The notes under the pieces are model-generated. The model worked only from the letters and a program-made list of their open reading frames with translations, ran no database searches and was not told the DNA's origin. This document shows positions 61,780 through 64,000 of a stretch of DNA of 64,000 bases, piece by piece (the stretch's first letter is position 1; the number at the start of each line of letters is the position of its first letter). This DNA is from Montifringilla adamsi (Eukaryota > Chordata > Aves > Passeriformes > Passeridae). Position numbers and translations under genes: made by a program. The stretch covers positions 20,994,662 to 21,058,661 of the forward strand of contig JAGGNK010009114.1 of assembly GCA_017590115.1 (NCBI GenBank). Direction: 5' to 3'.

Positions 61780-62575
61780 TAAAGGCATTCTTAAATCTCC
61801 ATCATTCTTCTGCATCCTGTCTGCTTCCTTCTCACATTCTTAACAGCTGATGTGGAGAGAAAATTATCAAACTGTAATGTGACCTTATTCTCTGTTTTTG
61901 ACTATTTTTCATTTTTCCTTTCTTCCCTTTTGACTGTGATTGAAAAACACCATCAAACCTCTGCACTGTATTGCATTTCATCACATCTGCTGACCATTCT
62001 TTCCTTCACTGTCACGTTACTGCTGTCTCAAGTTTCTCATTTACCACTGTTGTATTTTTCCAGTCTTCATCATACAATCCTGCTCTGGTATTCTCTACTA
62101 AAAACAAACAATATCACGTTTTATCCCATTTGCTTCTGTACAGAGAGACCAATTTACCTTCCCATTCTCATTTATCTTTATTCTTATTTACCATGCTGTT
62201 TTCAATTCCCTCAGTTCCATGCTCAGACCTGTTAGTTCTGCCTTGTATCCTCTGCACTCAATCAATTCAAAGCACTCATGCCAAAATTTTTAATGGCCTA
62301 TTCTTAGCCAAGTCCCAGAACCTGTACTCTGTCTTCATCTCTGTGACCTGACAGCTGCCTTCAATACTGCCACCCTTCTCCTTTTCTTGAAATATTGCCT
62401 TTCCCTGACGATTCAATTTTCTCCTAGTTCTCCTCCAAGCTATTTACTCACTCATTCTTTTTCCACAGGATTCCCTCTTTAATTCCACAAACAAGCCATC
62501 TTTTTACTCTATGATAACATGATCTACACCTCAATCCCATCTGCCTCTCTTCTGGTAAAAGGTAAAATTCCTACC
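61780..62575 (+). mobile_element. degenerate ancient LINE (CR1/L3-like), RT region
   Basis: A C/T-rich + strand segment matches, in order, the pattern of an old vertebrate LINE of the CR1/L3 type: 'tctctactaaaaacaaacaatatcac', 'ccatgctgttttcaattccctcagt', 'caaaatttttaatggcctattctt', 'agccaagtcccagaacctgtac', 'gacctgacagctgccttcaat', 'ctcctagttctcctcc' and 'acacctcaatcccatctgcct'. Translating 62344-62372 in one frame gives DLTAAFNTA, the signature around reverse-transcriptase motif A (first catalytic Asp), followed by LLLFLK. Frameshifts and stops break every frame, so it is long dead. The bounds are approximate and the 5' part (before about 62080) is the least sure. Assignment to L3, CR1 or a sister clade is by memory of the consensus pattern. 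Confidence 0.6.
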
Positions 62576-63550
62576 AGTTAGTTTTGTGGCTTAAGGATGT
62601 GTAGCCACCTGGTCTCCTCCTGTACCCTTGCACTGCCTGCCTGGCACCTCATTTCACACACAGGATGTAGGGGTTTTGTGTGTGAACCCCCCTTTTCCTC
62701 TGCAGGTAAGTGATCCTCATCCCTGAGGAGGTTTTTATGCTGGAAACTGGGACAAAAGCAAAGGGTGTTAACCACAAAACCTCAGACTGTGGATTTTGTG
62801 CAGCCTGGTGACCAGACACTTGTGAGAGAAATTTCCAGTTAAGCATCTTCTAGGGAACAATGCTCGCAATTTTTTTGCTATTTCCATCTTTCACAACAGT
62901 TTTACAAAGGATGGCACATCTTTGGCATTTCTGTACAACTGTGCATCCACAGCTCTGCTGAGAGGCATTTCTGTCATGGGCTTTATTGCATTGGACTGTT
63001 AGCAGTCACAGGATTGAGAAGAGAGCTCAGTTGGGGTTATTTGTAAAATTAAGGGGTTTTTTTTTCCTTTCTTCTCCTTTCTGTTTTTACCACAAAAAAA
63101 AATAATGTACTTACATCATAGCAGAAAAATAAACTAAGACATAAAATTACCCTGAAAGAAGAAATTACAGCCTAAACTCATGAGAGGCATGTGATTTTAT
63201 TTGTTCCTTTGTTTGAATGTCCTCTTGCTGACAAACTCAAGGGTCATTATTGTGGAAACTTTCAGGCAAAAATGATGTCACCAGAAATCATTTTAATGGA
63301 GCCTCATCTTCACATCCTATTGATTTATCTGCTAAGTATGAAGGGAAATCAATAAGCAGAATAATTTTCACATCTTTTAAACTTCTACAGTAGCCAAAAA
63401 ATATTGTCTGGTGCAGACATGAATCATTGGAAGGAAAAATCATAGCTGTTGATAGGCTTGAAAACATTTCTTTATATTAAGAAGGTGATTTTTATGTCTT
63501 GCCTACCAGCTTTTGTTTGATGTATTTTTACTAAGGGGGAATTTCACATA
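62576..63550. other. unique sequence, no gene seen
   Basis: A perfect donor-like CTGCAG|GTAAGT occurs at 62701-62709 and also ends a pyrimidine-rich run, but no exon-like open frame fits it. The rest is AT-rich single-copy sequence. Confidence 0.55.
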
Positions 63551-63905
63551 GTGACAGCAGAGATAAAAAACTTGAGGTTTTCCATATTAAAAAGAGAGAT
63601 CTTCAGAGGGCAGAAGCCAGGCCCAGTAGCACAGGAGGAATACAGAGAATTTGTCAAAGGATCCATGGATAAGGTTAAGAAAGTTACAGCTCTTATAGAA
63701 TTAAATATGGCCAGAGATGTCAAGGGGAAAAGTAGAACTTTTATAGGTATGCCAGTGATTAAGGGAAGAACAGGGGAAATGTAAGCCTTGTCCAGAAGCA
63801 AACCAGAAATCCTGGTCACCTGGGATACAGAGAAGGCTGAAGGAGGCTGGAACTGTATGAGTTTTAGGGTCCCTTGCAACCCAAATCACTCTGAGATTGT
63901 ATAAT
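63551..63905 (+). mobile_element. CR1 LINE, ORF2 fragment fused to 3' tail
   Basis: The + strand keeps a 77-codon stretch of CR1 ORF2 from the segment between endonuclease and reverse transcriptase. The peptide shows QEEYREFVKGSMDKVKK, then ALIELNMARDVKGK, then a VIKGRTGE-like end, matching the CR1 pattern 'EEYR..VR..RD..RKAK..LE.NLA.DVK..KK.F'. The DNA continues after a stop codon with 'cctggtcacctgggatacagagaaggctga' (still ORF2-like), then passes within about 20 bp into the 3' tail 'gggtcccttgcaacccaaatcactctgagattgta'. The reverse-transcriptase body is missing, so this is an internally deleted copy. Confidence 0.88.
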
Positions 63906-63931
63906 TCCAGCTAAATCCATATAAATTAATT

Positions 63932-64000
63932 AATCACAGAGCCACAGAATAATTTAGGTTGGAAAAGACTTTAAGATTACTGAGTCCAAACGCGTTTGCT
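63932..64000 (-). mobile_element. CR1 LINE 3' end, cut by window edge
   Basis: The + strand reads 'aatcacagagccacagaat', then 'aatttaggttggaaaagact' and 'ttaagattactgagtccaa', the reverse complement of a CR1 3' terminus. The body of the element lies beyond position 64000. It faces the + strand CR1 tail only 26 bp away. Confidence 0.92.

Noticed and set aside
1..64000. tRNA, rRNA, snRNA genes and CRISPR arrays
   Set aside because: No cloverleaf with A/B boxes, conserved rRNA strings or regularly spaced repeats were seen on either strand. The only regular repeats are microsatellites and the 60-bp duplication.

Overview
This window looks like vertebrate nuclear DNA from a bird, most likely a songbird (passerine). 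It is AT-rich (clearly so by eye), has no densely packed long reading frames, and carries repeats typical of bird genomes. These are truncated CR1 LINE 3' ends (the 'cacagaat..ggttggaa..gacct' signature), solo LTRs of the type common in passerines (AATAAA followed by 'tcagccttctg' or 'ttagccttctg'), and an ERVL-type LTR with the 'gtttaaccccagc' terminus. I find no complete protein-coding gene, rRNA, tRNA, CRISPR array or bacterial-style operon. Apart from CR1 and LINE remnants, the long translations show no recognisable family and look like chance frames.

Layout. 1-7 kb: unique AT-rich sequence, with an unusual CpG-bearing patch at about 3.76-4.09 kb that may be an old LTR fragment. 7-10.7 kb: two solo LTRs on the + strand (7059-7483 and 10235-10614), each with a perfect 6-bp target-site duplication. 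10.7-25.8 kb: mostly unique sequence with AT microsatellites and homopolymers. 25.3-27.1 kb: AAY/AAT microsatellites and an antisense ERVL-type LTR with an internal deletion. 27-33.6 kb: unique. 33.6-34.1 kb: an antisense solo LTR carrying an (AAGGG)n expansion. 34.8-38.8 kb: T/G-rich low-complexity tracts, short tandem duplications and a 25-T run. 39.1-39.7 kb and 50.75-51.3 kb: two solo LTRs of one family, in opposite orientations. 41-49 kb: a pyrimidine microsatellite and three CR1 fragments on the - strand. 52.4 kb: a tandem duplication of a 60-bp unit. 61.8-62.6 kb: a degenerate ancient LINE with a recognisable reverse-transcriptase stretch. 63.5-64 kb: a deleted CR1 on the + strand meeting a second CR1 on the - strand tail to tail.

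The genomic setting is either a gene desert or the inside of a very large gene. A few + strand segments have good splice sites around open frames (32302-32415, 42106-42190, 44402-44544). The last two are compatible in reading phase and could be the final exons of a + strand gene, but this is a weak hypothesis. I do not see an undescribed molecular system. The most informative content is the record of retroelement insertions, with target sites still readable, and the few candidate exons.
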